Below the pieces are notes generated by a model. It was not told the DNA's origin, ran no database searches, and was given only the letters and a program-made list of their open reading frames with translations. A DNA stretch of 64,000 bases from Streptomyces sp. P3 (GTDB taxonomy: Bacteria; Actinomycetota; Actinomycetes; Streptomycetales; Streptomycetaceae): NCBI GenBank assembly GCA_016893485.2, contig JAFEKX020000001.1, positions 8,139,501 through 8,203,500 on the forward strand, written 5' to 3'. Made by a program: the position numbers and the translations under genes. Below are positions 10,001-21,130 of the stretch, piece after piece (position 1 is the first letter of the stretch; every line of letters starts with the position of its first letter).

Positions 10001-11154
10001 TCACCCCAACACCAGCCGCACAGGCCCCCGTTCGGCCGCCGCGGGCAACTCCAACCCCGTCGCCCCGGTGTCACGGACCCGAGCACGCTCGGGTGCCGGG
10101 CGCCCGTGCTCGCCGGGACCGTGCCCGGGAGGCCGTGGGCTGTCAGGAAGCCGAGGACGGCGAAGGCGTAGGCCTCCTTCGCGGGGGAGGGGAGGCCCAG
10201 GTCGTCGGAGGTGCGGAGGGGGACGCCGGGCAGCTCTTCGGCGAGGAGGGCCATCAGGACCGGGTTGCGGGTGCCGCCGCCCGAGGCGATGACCTCCGTC
10301 GCGGCCACCGAGCGGACCGCGTCGGCGACCGTGCGGGCCGTGAGGAGGGTGAGGGTCGCGATGACGTCCTCGGCGGGGAGCGTGCCCAGACCGGCGAGCG
10401 CGTCCCGGAGATAGCCGAGGTGGAACAGCTCCTTGCCGGTCGTCTTCGGCGCGGGGAGCGTGTAGTACGGCTCGCTCAACAACCGTTCCAGCAGCGGCCT
10501 GTGGACCGTTCCACGGGCCGCGAGGGCGCCCTCCGCGTCGTAGGCGAGACGCCCGCCGCTGAAGCCGCTTGCCGCCGCGTCGATCAGGGCGCAGGCCGGT
10601 CCCGTGTCGAAGGCCGTGCCGTCGGGGGCGGTGAGGTTGGCGATCCCGCCGAGGTTGAGGGCGACCGGGGTGCCCGGACGGCCGCGCAGCCACAGCAGGT
10701 CGACCAGGCTGACCAGCGGTGCGCCCTGGCCGCCCGCGGCGATGTCGCGTGGCCGGAAGTCGGCGACCACGGGCAGCCCGGTCGCCTCCGCGATCCAGGC
10801 GGGCTGCCCCAGTTGCAGCGTGCCGCGCACCGCGCCGCCCTCGACCCAGTGGTAGACGGTCTGCCCGTGCGAGGCCACCAACTCGGCCCGCCCGTCGCAC
10901 AGTTCATCGTTCGCGTGGACCGCCGCCGCGGCGAAGGCCTGGCCGATCAGGGTGTCCAGCATGCACACCTCGGCCAGCGTCGTCGCGGCCGGTGGCAGCG
11001 CCGCCGCGAGCGCCTCCCGCAGTTCCCCGTCGTACGGCTCGCTCACCATCCCGAGCGGCTTCAGTACGACGCTGTCACCGACGAGGCCCAGTTCGGCCGC
11101 CGCCGCGTCGATCGCGTCGTACGACGTCCCGGACATCAGCCCGATCACCCGCAT
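10001..11154 (-). CDS. anmK: Anhydro-N-acetylmuramic acid kinase
   Basis: Converts 1,6-anhydroMurNAc plus ATP to MurNAc-6-phosphate in cell-wall recycling. The opening MRVIGLMSGTSYDAIDAA is the family signature. ASHGQTVYHW, DIAAGGQGAPLVSLVD, LNLGGIANLT and ASGGGTRNP form the sugar-kinase/actin-fold active site. The frame changes near 10065, after which GATGLELPAAAERG leads to TGA 10001-10003. About 384 residues, as expected. It starts a few bases after the end of the MHS transporter gene, so the two are probably cotranscribed. Confidence 0.9.
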
Positions 11155-12449
11155 CCGCTTCCTCCCAACTCCCCGTTCCCGCAGGGCTCTTGGCGACGGC
11201 GAGCGCGAGCACGCTCATCGCGCAGGCCGCCGCGGCGTAGTAGGCCGGGATGTCCGCGTTCCCGGTCCGTCGCATGCTCTCGGTGATGATGAGCCCGGCA
11301 CACCCCGAGAAGACGGCATTGGACAGGGCGTAGGCGAGTCCCAGGCCGGTGTACCGCACGCTCGTCGGGAACATCTCCGAGAGCATCGCCGGACCCGGTC
11401 CCGCCATCAGCCCCACCACCGCACCCGCCCCGAACACCCACGCACCCTTCACCGTGTCCGAAGTCCCGTCGTCCCGCAGGAGGTTGAGCAACGGCACGGA
11501 CAGGACCACCACCAGCGCGGCCCCCGTCAGCATCACCGGCCGCCGCCCCACCCGGTCGCTCAGCAGTCCCGCCGGGAGGATCGTGACCGCGAACCCCACG
11601 TTGGCCAACACCGTGGCCAGCAGCGCCTGTTGAAAGCTCGCGTCCAGCGTGCTCTGCAGATACGACGGCAGCACCACCAGGAAGGTGTAACCGGCCGCGG
11701 CCCACCCCATCACTCGCCCGGCGCCCAGCAGGATGGCCCGGCGGACCTCGCGCGCGGGCGGCACCTTCCGTACCGCCTCCCTCCGGAACGCCGGCGTCTC
11801 GTCCAGCCGCAGTCGGAGCCACAGCGCGCCGAGCCCCATCGGCAGCGTCAGCAGGAACGCCAACCGCCAGCCCCAGTCGGCCAGTTGACCGGTGTCGAGC
11901 ACGGTCGCCAGCAGCGCCGCGACCCCGCCCCGCCCAACAGCCCCAGCGCCACGGTGAACGACTGCCACGCCCCGTACAGTCCACGCCGTCCCGGCGGCGC
12001 GAACTCCGTCAGCAGCGACACCGCGCCCCCGAACTCCCCGCCGGCGGACAGTCCCTGAAGCACCCTCAGAAACGTGAGCAGCCAGGGCGCGAGGGCCCCC
12101 ACGGTCGCATACGTGGGCAGGACGCCGATCAGTGTCGTCGCGCCGGTCATCAGCGCGATCACCAGGACCAGCACCGGCCGCCGCCCCACCGGTCACCGAG
12201 CCGGCCGAACAGCGCGGCGCCGACCGGCCGGAAGAAGAACGCCAGCGCGAACGAGGCGTACGTCCGCACCAGCCCCTCGGCCGCGCCCGCGCCCTCCGGG
12301 GTGAAGAACCGCGCCGCGATCACCGTCGCGAAATAGCCGTAGACCCCGAACTCGTACCACTCGATGAGATTTCCCACCGACCCGGCGACCAGAGCCCGTG
12401 CGGCGGGCCTGTCCGAGAGCGGTCGGGAATGATCGGAAAACACCTTCAT
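11145..12449 (-). CDS. MHS-type major facilitator transporter, frameshifted
   Basis: Proton-coupled symporter of the metabolite:H+ branch of the MFS. The start region VAGSVGNLIEWYEFGVYGYF is typical of KgtP/ProP-like members. Missing bases near 12185 and 11935 are bridged by VGRRPVLVLVIALMTG, LQGLSAGGEFGGAVSLLTEF and LLSDRVGRRPVMLTG, the duplicated loop 2-3 motifs. Twelve membrane helices are expected. The frame remaining open at the end runs into anmK; one more missing base would give GELGGSGCG and TGA 11145-11147, which I take as the end. The substrate is unknown; pairing with anmK hints at wall-derived sugars but is weak. Confidence 0.78.
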
Positions 12450-12605
12450 TTCAGCGCCTCTTGACCGTTCGTCACGCACTTGAGCACTGCTGACAGGCCT
12501 CCGTCACCCGTTGTGGCAACAGCTGCCCGGACCGGCCTCCACTTCGGCATCCGGACGGCTACGCTCAAGGGCTGTACGTCGTTCGGGCTACTGGGAGGTA
12601 ACGGG

Positions 12606-15287
12606 ATGACGGAGGAACGGCCTCCGAAGGCCACCTCGGCCTCCCTGTGGGAGCGCGAGGACGCGGTCGCCGGTGTGGCGGAGGCGCTCGACGCGCTCTG
12701 CGCGGACCGGTCCTCCTCGGGCAGCCTGCTGGTGGTCCGCGGCGAGGCCGGCTTCGGCAAGACCGCCCTCCTCGCCGAGACCCGCCGCATGGCCGAGGCA
12801 CGCGAGTGCGTGGTCTGGCAGGCCCGCGGCGGCGAGACCCTCAAGTCCGTCCCCTTCAACGTCGTACGGCAGTTGCTGCAGCCCGCCCTCATCTCGCTGA
12901 TGCCCGAGGAGACCCGCGAGTACCTCGGCGACTGGTACGACATCGCGGGCCCCGCCCTCGGCATCACCGAACCCGGCGAACGGCAGGCCGACCCGCAGGG
13001 CGTCTGCGACGGACTGGTCGCCGCGGTGCGCCGACTCGCCAAGCGCGACTGGCCGTTGGTCCTGCTGATCGACGACGCCCACTGGGCCGACCAGGAGACC
13101 CTGCGCTGGCTCGCCGCGTTCGCCGAACGCCTCGACGACCTGTCCGTCCTGATCGTCGTCGCCCGCAGGCCCGGCGAGGTCAGCGGTGAGAGCGCCCGCT
13201 ACCTGGACGCGATCGCCGCCACCGCGGGCCCGCCGATCACCGTCCTGGAGTCCCTCACCCCGAAGGCCACCGCCGGCCTCACCCGCGCCACCCTCGGCCC
13301 GCACGCCGACGGCGCGTTCTGCCGCGAGGTGTGGGCGGTCACCGACGGCAACCCGTACGAGACCGTCGAACTCCTCGCCAAGGTCAAGGACAGCGGCCTC
13401 GCGCCCATCGAGGACTCGGCCGCCGAACTGCGCGAGCTCAACCGCTCCGCACGCGGCGGCGGACTCGTCGCCCGCCTCGACGACCTGGGCTTCGAAGCCA
13501 CCCGGTTCGCCTGGGCCGCCGCCATCCTCAGCACCGGCATCTCGGTGAGCCTGGTCGCCAAGCTGGCCACCATGAGCCGCGAGGAGGCGGCACGCTGCGC
13601 CGAACTCCTGCGCACCGCCCGCATCCTCACCGCGCCCGACCCCGCCGCCTCCCAAGCCGGCGCGGGCGAGCTGGAGTTCGTCCACCCGCTGATCGCCACC
13701 GCCGTCTACGACTCCATCCCGGGCGGCGTGCGGACGGCCATGCACGGCATCGCGGCCCAGGTCGTCACCGACTCCGGACTCGGCGCGGCCTCCGCCTCAC
13801 GGCACCTCCTCCAGGTACACCCGGACGACGACCAGGAACTCGTCGAGCAGCTGCGCGAGGCAGCCCGCGAACACCTCTCCATCGGCGCCCCGGACGCCGC
13901 CCGCCGGTGCCTCGAGCGCGCCCTCCTGGAGCCGCCGCTCGCCGAGACTCACGCGCGCGTGCTCTACGAACTCGGCTGCGCCACCCTCCTCACCGCGCCC
14001 GCCACCACCATCGGCCACCTCCAGACCGCGCTGGGCATGCCCGGACTCGACGGCCACGCACGCGTGGACGCCGTTTTCCGCCTCTCCCAGGCGCTGACCC
14101 ACAACGACCAACTGGAGGAGGCCGTCCGTACCGTGGAGGCGGAGGCCGCCCGGCACGAACCGGGCGCCGCCCGGATGCGGCTCCAGGCCGTCCAGTTCAT
14201 GTGGGAGGGCATCTACGCGGGCGAGGGCACCTCCCCGGGACGCTCCGAACGGCTCGCCGCGCTCGCCGCCACCTGCGCAGGCCGGGACAACTCCGAGCGT
14301 GCCCTGCTCATCCTGCGCGGCTTCGACGCCATGACCCACGGCGAGAACGCCGAGGAGGTCGTCGAGCTGTGCGACCGCGCCCTCGTCAACGGACGGCTCG
14401 CACCCGGACTCGGCTGGACCGACACCGAGTGGGGCCTCGAGATCCTCATGATGCTGGCCAGCTCGTACGCCTACACCGACCGCCTGGACCGCGCCGAGAG
14501 CCTGTACAACGAAGCCCTGCGCGCCTACGTCTCCGCGGGCTGGAGCGGCGGCCATCTCTCCCTGGCGCACGCCTACATCGGCCTCGGCCACCGTCGGCGC
14601 GGCCGTCTCCGCGAGGCCGAGATCTCGCTGCGCGAGTCCCTGCGCCTCGCCGAGCGCGTCGGCCGCGGACTGCCCCTGTACTGGTCGGCGACCTGCAACC
14701 TCGTCGACACGCTGCTCGCCCGCGGCCATGTCGACGAGGCCTGGTCGATCGCCGAGCAGTACGGCTTCGCACCTCCGTACCCGTCCACCATCGTGCTGCC
14801 CGATCCGCGGTGCGTGCGGGGGCGGCTGCTGCTCGCGGTCGGCCGTACGAAGGACGGCATCAACGAACTGGAACAGGCCGCGAAGGCGGCGACGGTCCGC
14901 GGTCACCACAACCCGGTGCTCGTCCCTGGGCCGTGGACCTCGCCCGCGCGCTCGCCGTCGAGGACCCGACCCGGGCGGCGCAGCTCGCCTCCGACGCGCG
15001 CCGTCAGGCCGAGCACTTCGGTACGGACACGGCGATCGGGAGGCGCTTCGGTGCGCGGCGTCGTTGGAGACGGGGCAGCGGGCGGTACGGCTTGCCGCGC
15101 AGGCCGTCGCGTATCTGGAGTCCTCGCCGTGCCAGTACGAGCATGCGGCGGCGCGGGTGGAGTACGGGATCGCGGCTCGGTCCGTCGGTGAGATCAACCG
15201 GGGTCTTACGCTCGCGCGTTCGTGCGGGGCGGACGGTCTGGTGGCTCAGGCGCGGGAGGTGTTGGAGACGGGGAGGGGTTGCGGTGA
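12606..15287 (+). CDS. LAL-like large ATPase regulator lacking an evident LuxR HTH, frameshifted
   Basis: STAND-type AAA ATPase resembling the large ATP-binding LuxR-like (LAL) regulators. ATG 12606 follows GGGAGGT. The Walker A GEAGFGKTA is near residue 46 and Walker B LLIDDAHWAD near 153. A long TPR-like helical region follows (for example AHAYIGLGHRRRGRLREAE). Missing bases near 14930, 15045 and 15275 give the ending VAQAREVLETGRGLR and TGA 15285-15287. No LTxRExEVxxL-type HTH is found before the repeat element at 15315, so either the gene is naturally HTH-less or the end is lost. About 893 residues. Confidence 0.72.
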
Positions 15288-15314
15288 GGCGTTGTTCGCC
15301 TGCGGCCCGGTGGG

Positions 15315-15396
15315 GGCTGGCCGCGCATTTGCCCGCGCCCCTGAAGGCGTGGGCCAACCGTTGCTCTTAAGGGGCGCGGGGAACTGCGCGACCAGC
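15315..15396. repeat. Streptomyces intergenic inverted repeat (GCGCGGGGAACTGCGCGACC family), copy 1
   Basis: The left arm GGCTGGCCGCGCATTTGCCC (15315-15334) continues to 15342. It pairs imperfectly with AGGGGCGCGGGGAACTGCGC at 15370-15389 and on to 15396. The same words recur at 22587, 53502 and 60131. It lies between convergent gene ends (LAL-like gene plus strand, pcaL minus strand), so bidirectional termination is a likely role. Confidence 0.75.
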
Positions 15397-15440
15397 CACG
15401 GTGTAGTGGCAGACGACGTACAACAGGCGCCCCCACCCCC

Positions 15441-16558
15441 TTAGTCGGTCTCTTCGGCCAGGACCCGCTGGGCCACAGCGAAGGCCGAGTTCGCCGCAGG
15501 CACCCCGACGTACACCGCACTCTGGAGGAGAACCGCGCCGATCTCGTCCGGCGTGAGCCCGTTGCGGCGGGCCGCGCGGACGTGCATGGCCAGTTCGTCG
15601 TAGTGGCCGTGGGCGATCAGCGCGGTAAGCGTGATCATGCTCCGCTCGCGCCGCGACAACGTCGGATCGGTCCAGATCTCACCCCACGCGTACCGCGAGA
15701 TGAAGTCCTGGAACCGGGCGGTGAACGGCGTCTGCCGGGCCTGGGACCGATCCACATGGGTGTCGCCGAGGACCTCACGGCGGACCTCCATCCCGCGCTG
15801 GGCACCACCGCCGAGGTGGGCCCGCAGCGCGGTGAGAACGGCCTCCGGGCACTGTGCGGGCGCCAGATGAGAGGCCCCGGGATCTCGACGAGAGCCGCGC
15901 CAGGCACCGCGTCCGCGATCTCCCGCAGATGCGTGGGCGGCGTCGCCGGGTCCTCGCGCCCGGCGACCGCCAGGGTCCGCGCGCCGATCTCGGGCAGCCG
16001 CTCGCGCAGGTCGAACCCGGCCAGCGCGTCACAGCAGGCGGCATACGCGCCCGGATCGGCGTCACGCTGGTCGGCGACCAGCTCCGGGACGGTGAACCCG
16101 GGCGTGAACCAACGGGAGTTCGCACTCTCCACCAGCCAGCCCAAACCCTCGCTCCGTACCCGCGCGGCCCGTTCCTCCCACGGCTTGGCCCCGTTGAAGT
16201 GCGCCGAGGAACAGATGACGGCGAGCGATGCGACCCGCTCGGGGTGGTGTACGGCGAGGTGCAGGCCCACCGCACCGCCCAACGAGACGCCCGCGTAGGC
16301 GAATTGCTCGACTCCGAGGGAGTCGGCCAGCGCGAGTACCAAGTCCGCGAGGTCCCCTACCGTCGCCCCGGGACCGATCAACCCGGGCGCCGAACCGCCG
16401 TGTCCGGGCAGGTCCCAGCGGATCACCCGGTGAGTGAGGGACAGTTCGGGCGCGACCTTGTCCCACAGGGCGTACGACGTGCCCAGTGAGGGCCCGAGGA
16501 GGAGCGGGGGAGCGGAATCGGCGCCCTCGGCACGGAAGGTGAGGAGTTTCTCGGTCAA
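15441..16558 (-). CDS. pcaL: Fused 3-oxoadipate enol-lactonase / 4-carboxymuconolactone decarboxylase
   Basis: Two enzymes in one chain for consecutive steps of the beta-ketoadipate pathway. The N-terminal alpha/beta-hydrolase has the nucleophile elbow AGVSLGGAVG and ends near residue 235. The C-terminal decarboxylase (about 120 residues) contains ISRYAWGEIWTDPTLSRRER and YDELAMHVRAARRNGLT. One base is missing near 15880, at the domain junction. The start is TTG 16556-16558, overlapping the pcaB stop as TTGA. Fused PcaD-PcaC is the known form in Streptomyces pca operons. Last gene of pcaIJFHGBL. Confidence 0.88.
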
Positions 16559-17887
16559 CGTCGCTCCAGTGCACGGTCGGTGAGGGCTCCTGCGGAACCC
16601 GTGTAGCGGGCGGGGTCGGTGAGCGCGGAGAGGTCGACGTCCTTCAACTCCGGCTCCTCGGCCAGCAGTTCGGCCGGCGGGCGCCCTCGGTGTAGGTCCG
16701 CCGGGCGACCTCCGTGAGCAGCTCCTTCGCCCGGGTCCTGCCCAGCAGCGGCGCCAGCTCGGCGGACAACCGCTCGGAGACGATCAACCCGTGGGTGAGA
16801 TCGAGGTGTTCACGCATCACGTCCGGATGCACCCGCAGCCCCTCGGCCAGCCCGACGGCATCGCGCGCCGCACCGCCGACCAGCCGCAGCAGCTCCCGCA
16901 ACGGCTCCCACTCGGCGTGCCAGGCCCCGGCCGGCCGCTCGTCCTCGGCGACCAGCGAGCCGTAGAGGACGGCCGCGAGCTGCGGCGCCCGGCGCGCGGC
17001 GGCGGCGATCAGCGTGGACCGTACGGGATTCGCCTTGTGCGGCATGGCCGACGAACCGCCGCCGCTGCCTTCGGAGACCTCGGCGATCTCCGTCCGGCCG
17101 AGGACGAGTACGTCGGCGGCCACCTTGCCCAGTGCTCCCGCCGCGAAGGCCAGGCATCCGGCGAGGTCCGCGATCGGTGTCCGGAGTGTGTGCCAGGGCA
17201 ACCGTGGTGCCGTCAGGCCGAGTTCGCGGGCGTACGCGTCCGGCAGCGCGAGCGCGTCCTCGGCGCCGTACGCCGTGAAGGCGGCCAACGTGCCTGCCGC
17301 GCCGCCGAGTTGGACGGGCAGCGTGTCACGAACGGCCCGTACCCGATCGCGGGCGTCGAGTACCAGCGACCGCCACCCCGCCGCCTTCAGCCCGAACGTC
17401 GTCGGTACGGCGTGCTGGGTGAGGGTGCGGCCCGGCATCGTGGTGTCGCGGTGGGCGACAGCCAGTCGGGAGAGCGCCTGTGCCGTGCGGGTCAGGTCGG
17501 TCAGGACCGGTTCCAGAGTGCGGGACGCGACCAGCATCGTGGCCGTGTCCATGATGTCCTGGCTGGTCGCACCCCGGTGGACGAACGGGCCGTACTCCTC
17601 GCCGACCGCCTTCGTCAGGTCCGCGACCAGCGGGATCACCGGGTTCCCACCGGTCCTGGACCGTTCCGCGAGAGACCGTACGTCGAAGCGCTCGGGGTCG
17701 GCCGCTGCCGTCACCGCCGTCGCCGCCTCGGCGGGGGCGATACCCAGGGCGGCCTGGGCGCGGGTGAGGGCGGACTCCGCGTCGAGCAGGGCCCGCAGAT
17801 ACGCGGTGTCGCTCGTCGCGGACGCGGCGGGGGAACCGGTCCACCCGGGGCGAGCAGGCCGGTGTCCGACGGGTCGTCAACTGTCAC
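16555..17887 (-). CDS. pcaB: 3-carboxy-cis,cis-muconate cycloisomerase, two frame breaks
   Basis: Cyclises 3-carboxymuconate to 4-carboxymuconolactone. Fumarase/aspartase superfamily: HRGATSQDIMDTATML, TLTQHAVPTTFG and the signature loop GSGGGSSAMPHKANP are present. Missing bases near 17835 and 16680 are needed to join VTVDDPSDTGLLAPG to ALTRAQAALGIAP and EGARR to LKDVDLSALTDPARY. GTG 17885-17887 overlaps the pcaG TGA as GTGA, and its own TGA 16555-16557 overlaps the pcaL TTG, so translation is coupled on both sides. Confidence 0.88.
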
Positions 17888-18489
17888 TGAAACTCCAGGA
17901 ATACCGTCTCGCCTTCGCCCTGAAGGCGGATGTCGAAACGGTATGTGCCCCTGCCCTCGTCCCGCGCGATCAGCGTGTCGCGCCGCGCCGGGTCCAGCCC
18001 GGACAGCAGCGGGTCCGCGGTGAGCGCGGGCTCGTCGCCCGGGAGGTAGATGCGGGTGAAGAGGTGCACCAGCAGTCCGCGCGCGAAGACGCACGCGCTC
18101 AGGTACGGGGCGCTTTGGCCGCGCGCTCCCGGTCGCAGCGTCCGTGCGTACCAGTGGCCGTTGGCATCCGTCTGGATACGGCCCCAACCGGTGAACTCCA
18201 CGCCGTTGCGGCCGAGATGGCCGCCGCCGGCCGGGTCGCGCCGCATCGAGCCGTCGGTCGTGGAGAGGTTGCCCTCGGGGTCGGGGCCCCAGAGTTCCAC
18301 GAAGGCGTCGGGGAGCGGTCTGCCCTCGCCGTCGTAGATGCGGCCCTGGACGGTGATCGTGTCCGGGTGGCCTACCGGGGCGATGTCGCCGCCGCCGGGG
18401 AAGGGCAGCGCGTAGCCGTAGAAGGGGCCGACCGTGTGCGACGGGGTCGGCAGCACGGACTCCGGGCGGCTCGTGTCGATGGTCGTCAT
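17884..18489 (-). CDS. pcaG: Protocatechuate 3,4-dioxygenase alpha subunit, intact
   Basis: Non-catalytic partner chain of the intradiol ring-cleaving iron(III) dioxygenase that opens protocatechuate to 3-carboxy-cis,cis-muconate. 201 residues. Features are PSHTVGPFYGYALPFPGG, then VQGRIYDGEGRPLPDAFVEL, then APYLSACVFARGLLVHLFTR, and the ending GEGETVFLEFQ. It starts 6 bases after the pcaH stop and ends overlapping pcaB. No frame break is present. Confidence 0.92.
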   Translation of the reverse strand: MTTIDTSRPESVLPTPSHTVGPFYGYALPFPGGGDIAPVGHPDTITVQGRIYDGEGRPLPDAFVELWGPDPEGNLSTTDGSMRRDPAGGGHLGRNGVEFTGWGRIQTDANGHWYARTLRPGARGQSAPYLSACVFARGLLVHLFTRIYLPGDEPALTADPLLSGLDPARRDTLIARDEGRGTYRFDIRLQGEGETVFLEFQ

Positions 18490-18495
18490 GGCGGG

Positions 18496-19267
18496 TCAGC
18501 GTCCTTCTTCGATCCAGGTGGCGTGCGGGCCGTCGAGCACGATGTCCCAGCGATAGCCCATCGAGAACTCGGGCACCGACAGGCTGTGGTCGTACGTCGC
18601 GACGAGCCGCCGGCGGGCCGCGTCGTCCGTCACCGACTGGATGATCGGGTCGTACGGGAACAGCGGGTCGCTCGGGAAGTACATCTGCGTGACCAGCCGC
18701 TGCGTGAACGCCGAGCCGAACATCGAGAAGTGGATGTGCGCCGGGCGCCAGGCGTTGACGTGGTTGCGCCAGGGTAGGGCCCGGCTGGACGGTCGTGAAG
18801 TGGTACCCGCCCTCGTCGTCGGTCAACGTGCGCCCTACGCCGGTGAAGTTGGGGTCCAGCGGGGCGTCGTGCTGCTCGCGCTGGTGGGCGTAGCGGCCGG
18901 CCGAGTTCGCCTGCCAGATCTCCACCAGCTGGCCTCGGATCGGGCGCCCGTCGCGGTCCAACAGCCGCCCGGAGACGGTGATCCGCTCCCCGATCGGCTC
19001 GCCGTGGTGCTGCCGGGTCAGGTCGTTGTCGATCTCCGTGATGTCCCGCTCGCCGAACGCGGGCGAGGCCAGCTCCACCAGCTCGGGGTCCTTCGAGACG
19101 TCGATGGTGACCGGCGGCTGTTTCGGGTGGCGGAGCGTGGAGGAGCGGTAGGGGGCGTAGTCGCGGCGCGGGTGGTGCTCGACCGGCGCGCCGTCGGCGA
19201 CCCGCTTCTCGTACGTCGCGTGCTCGGCCGCTATTTCGAGGTCGATGTCGTGCTGGGTGAGAGTCAT
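18496..19267 (-). CDS. pcaH: Protocatechuate 3,4-dioxygenase beta subunit, one frame break
   Basis: Iron-bearing subunit of the dioxygenase. The N-terminus starts MTLTQHDIDLEIAAEHATYE. The core VSGRLLDRDGRPIRGQLVEI leads to WQANSAGRYAHQ. Two bases appear to be missing near 18775; beyond it YPWRNHVNAWRPAHIHFSMF supplies one of the iron-ligand tyrosines and both histidines. The C-terminus is SMGYRWDIVLDGPHATWIEE. It lies 23 bases after pcaF and 6 bases before pcaG in the operon. Confidence 0.9.
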
Positions 19268-19289
19268 GGGGTTCCTGCCGTTCGGGTTC

Positions 19290-20489
19290 CTACCGTTCGA
19301 GGACGAGGGCCAGGCCCTGGCCCACGCCGATGCAGAGGGTGGCGACGCCAACTCCCTTGCCCTTGCGGGCGAGTTGATGCGCGACGGTGCCCGCGAGCCG
19401 GGCACCGGAGGCGCCGAGCGGGTGACCCAGGGCGATGGCACCGCCCTGCGGGTTGAGGATCGCGGAGTCGAACTCCGGCCACTCGGCGACGCATCCGAGC
19501 ACCTGCGCGGCGAACGCCTCGTTCAGTTCGAGGACTGACAGGCCGTCAAATCCCTTGCCTGCCCTGGCGAGTGCGCGGTTGACGGCCTCGACGGGGCGAG
19601 TCCGAAGTACTGGGGTCGATCGCGGAGACGCCGGTCGCGGAGACGCGGGCGAGGGGCTGGCGGCCGGTGGCCTTCAATCCCTCCTCGTCGACCAGGAGGA
19701 GGGCGGCGGCGCCGTCGTTGAGCGGGGACGCGTTGCCCGCGGTCACCGTGCCGTTCTCGGGGCGGAAGGACGGCCTGAGCTTGGCCATGGCGGCGAGGGA
19801 GGCGTCCGCGCGTACGGACTCGTCGGCGGCGAAGAGGACCGGGTCGCCCTTGCGCTGGGGATGGCGACGGGGGTGATCTCGTCGTCGAAGAGCCCGGCCG
19901 CCTGCGCGTCCGCCGCCTTCCGGTGACTGGCGAGCGCGAACTCGTCCTGCTGCTCGCGGCTGATCTTGTGCTTGTCGGCGATCAGCTCCGCGCTCTCGCC
20001 GAGCGGGATGGTCCACTCCGGGTTCATCGCCGGGTTGACCATGCGCCAGCCGAGCGTGGTCGAGTACAACTCGGTGTGCCCGGCGGGGAACGGCCGGTCC
20101 GACTTGGACAGCACGTACGGGGCCCGGGTCATCGACTCCACCCCGCCCGCCACGGCGATGGAGGCGTCGCCGACCGCGATGGCGCGGGCCGCCTGGATGA
20201 CCGCTTCGAGGCCGGAGGCGCAGAGCCGGTTGACCGTGACGCCCGGCACGGAGGTGGGCAGGCCCGCGAGGAGGGCGGCCATGCGGCCGACGTTGCGGTT
20301 CTCCTCGCCGGCGCCGTTCGCGTTGCCGAAGTAGACGTCCTCGATGCGGGAGGGGTCCAAGTCGGGGGTGCGGGCGAGGAGTTCGCGCAGGGCGTGGGCG
20401 GCGAGGTCGTCGGGGCGGACGGCGGCGAGGCCTCCGCTGTACCTGCCGATGGGGGTGCGGACGGCGTCGACGATGTAAACCGGGTTCAC
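19290..20489 (-). CDS. pcaF: 3-oxoadipyl-CoA thiolase, two frame breaks
   Basis: Splits 3-oxoadipyl-CoA to acetyl-CoA and succinyl-CoA, the last step of the pathway. GTG 20487-20489 (NPVYIVDAVRTPIGRYSGG) overlaps the pcaJ TGA. The acylated cysteine is in NRLCASGLEAV. The catalytic histidine lies in GGAIALGHPLGASGAR and the second cysteine in TLCIGVGQG. Frame changes near 19855 and 19600 interrupt an otherwise full 400-residue thiolase. The CIGVGQG ending is usual for the PcaF branch. Confidence 0.9.
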
Positions 20490-21130
20490 AGCAGGCCTTC
20501 CGGGACGGTGAGTTTCGCGTCGGTCTTGGCGACGATCTCCTCGACGCTCACACCGGGCGCGGTCTCGATCAACACGAGACCGTCGGGTGACACGTCGATC
20601 ACGCCGAGATCGGTGATGACTCGGTTCACACACGCTTTGCCTGTGAGCGGCAGCGCGCACTCCGCGAGGATCTTCGGGGAACCGTCCTTGGCCACATGCG
20701 TCATGACGACGATGACGGTCCGGGCGCCGTGCACGAGGTCCATCGCCCCGCCGATGCCGGTGATCATCTTGCCGGGGATCGCCCAGTTCGCCAGGTCACC
20801 GCCCGCCGACACCTGCATGGCGCCCAGGACGGCGACGTCGATGTGCCCGCCCCGGATCATCCCGAAGGAGAGCGCGGAGTCGAAGAAGGAGGCACCCGGC
20901 AGGACCGTCACGGTCTCCTTGCCGGCGTTGATGAGATCCGGGTCGACCTGGTCCTCGGTCGGATACGGGCCGGTGCCGAGGATGCCGTTCTCGGACTCGA
21001 GGATCACCTCGACGCCCGGCGGGAGGTAGTTGGGGATCAGGGTCGGCAGACCGATGCCGAGATTGACGTACTGCCCGTCCTGAAGTTCGCGTGCCGCGCG
21101 GGCCGCCATCTGCTCGCGTGTCCAGGCCAT
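20486..21130 (-). CDS. pcaJ: 3-oxoadipate CoA-transferase subunit B, intact
   Basis: Small subunit of the succinyl-CoA:3-oxoadipate transferase. Start MAWTREQMAARAARELQDG at ATG 21128-21130. The CoA-transferase II signature LESENGILGTGPYP contains the glutamate that becomes the thioester (ENG). The later GGHIDVAVLGAMQVSAGGDL is typical of subunit B. Its ATG shares one base with the pcaI TGA (TGATG). Longer upstream readings are only the pcaI coding region in another frame. 214 residues. Confidence 0.92.
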   Translation of the reverse strand: MAWTREQMAARAARELQDGQYVNLGIGLPTLIPNYLPPGVEVILESENGILGTGPYPTEDQVDPDLINAGKETVTVLPGASFFDSALSFGMIRGGHIDVAVLGAMQVSAGGDLANWAIPGKMITGIGGAMDLVHGARTVIVVMTHVAKDGSPKILAECALPLTGKACVNRVITDLGVIDVSPDGLVLIETAPGVSVEEIVAKTDAKLTVPEGLL

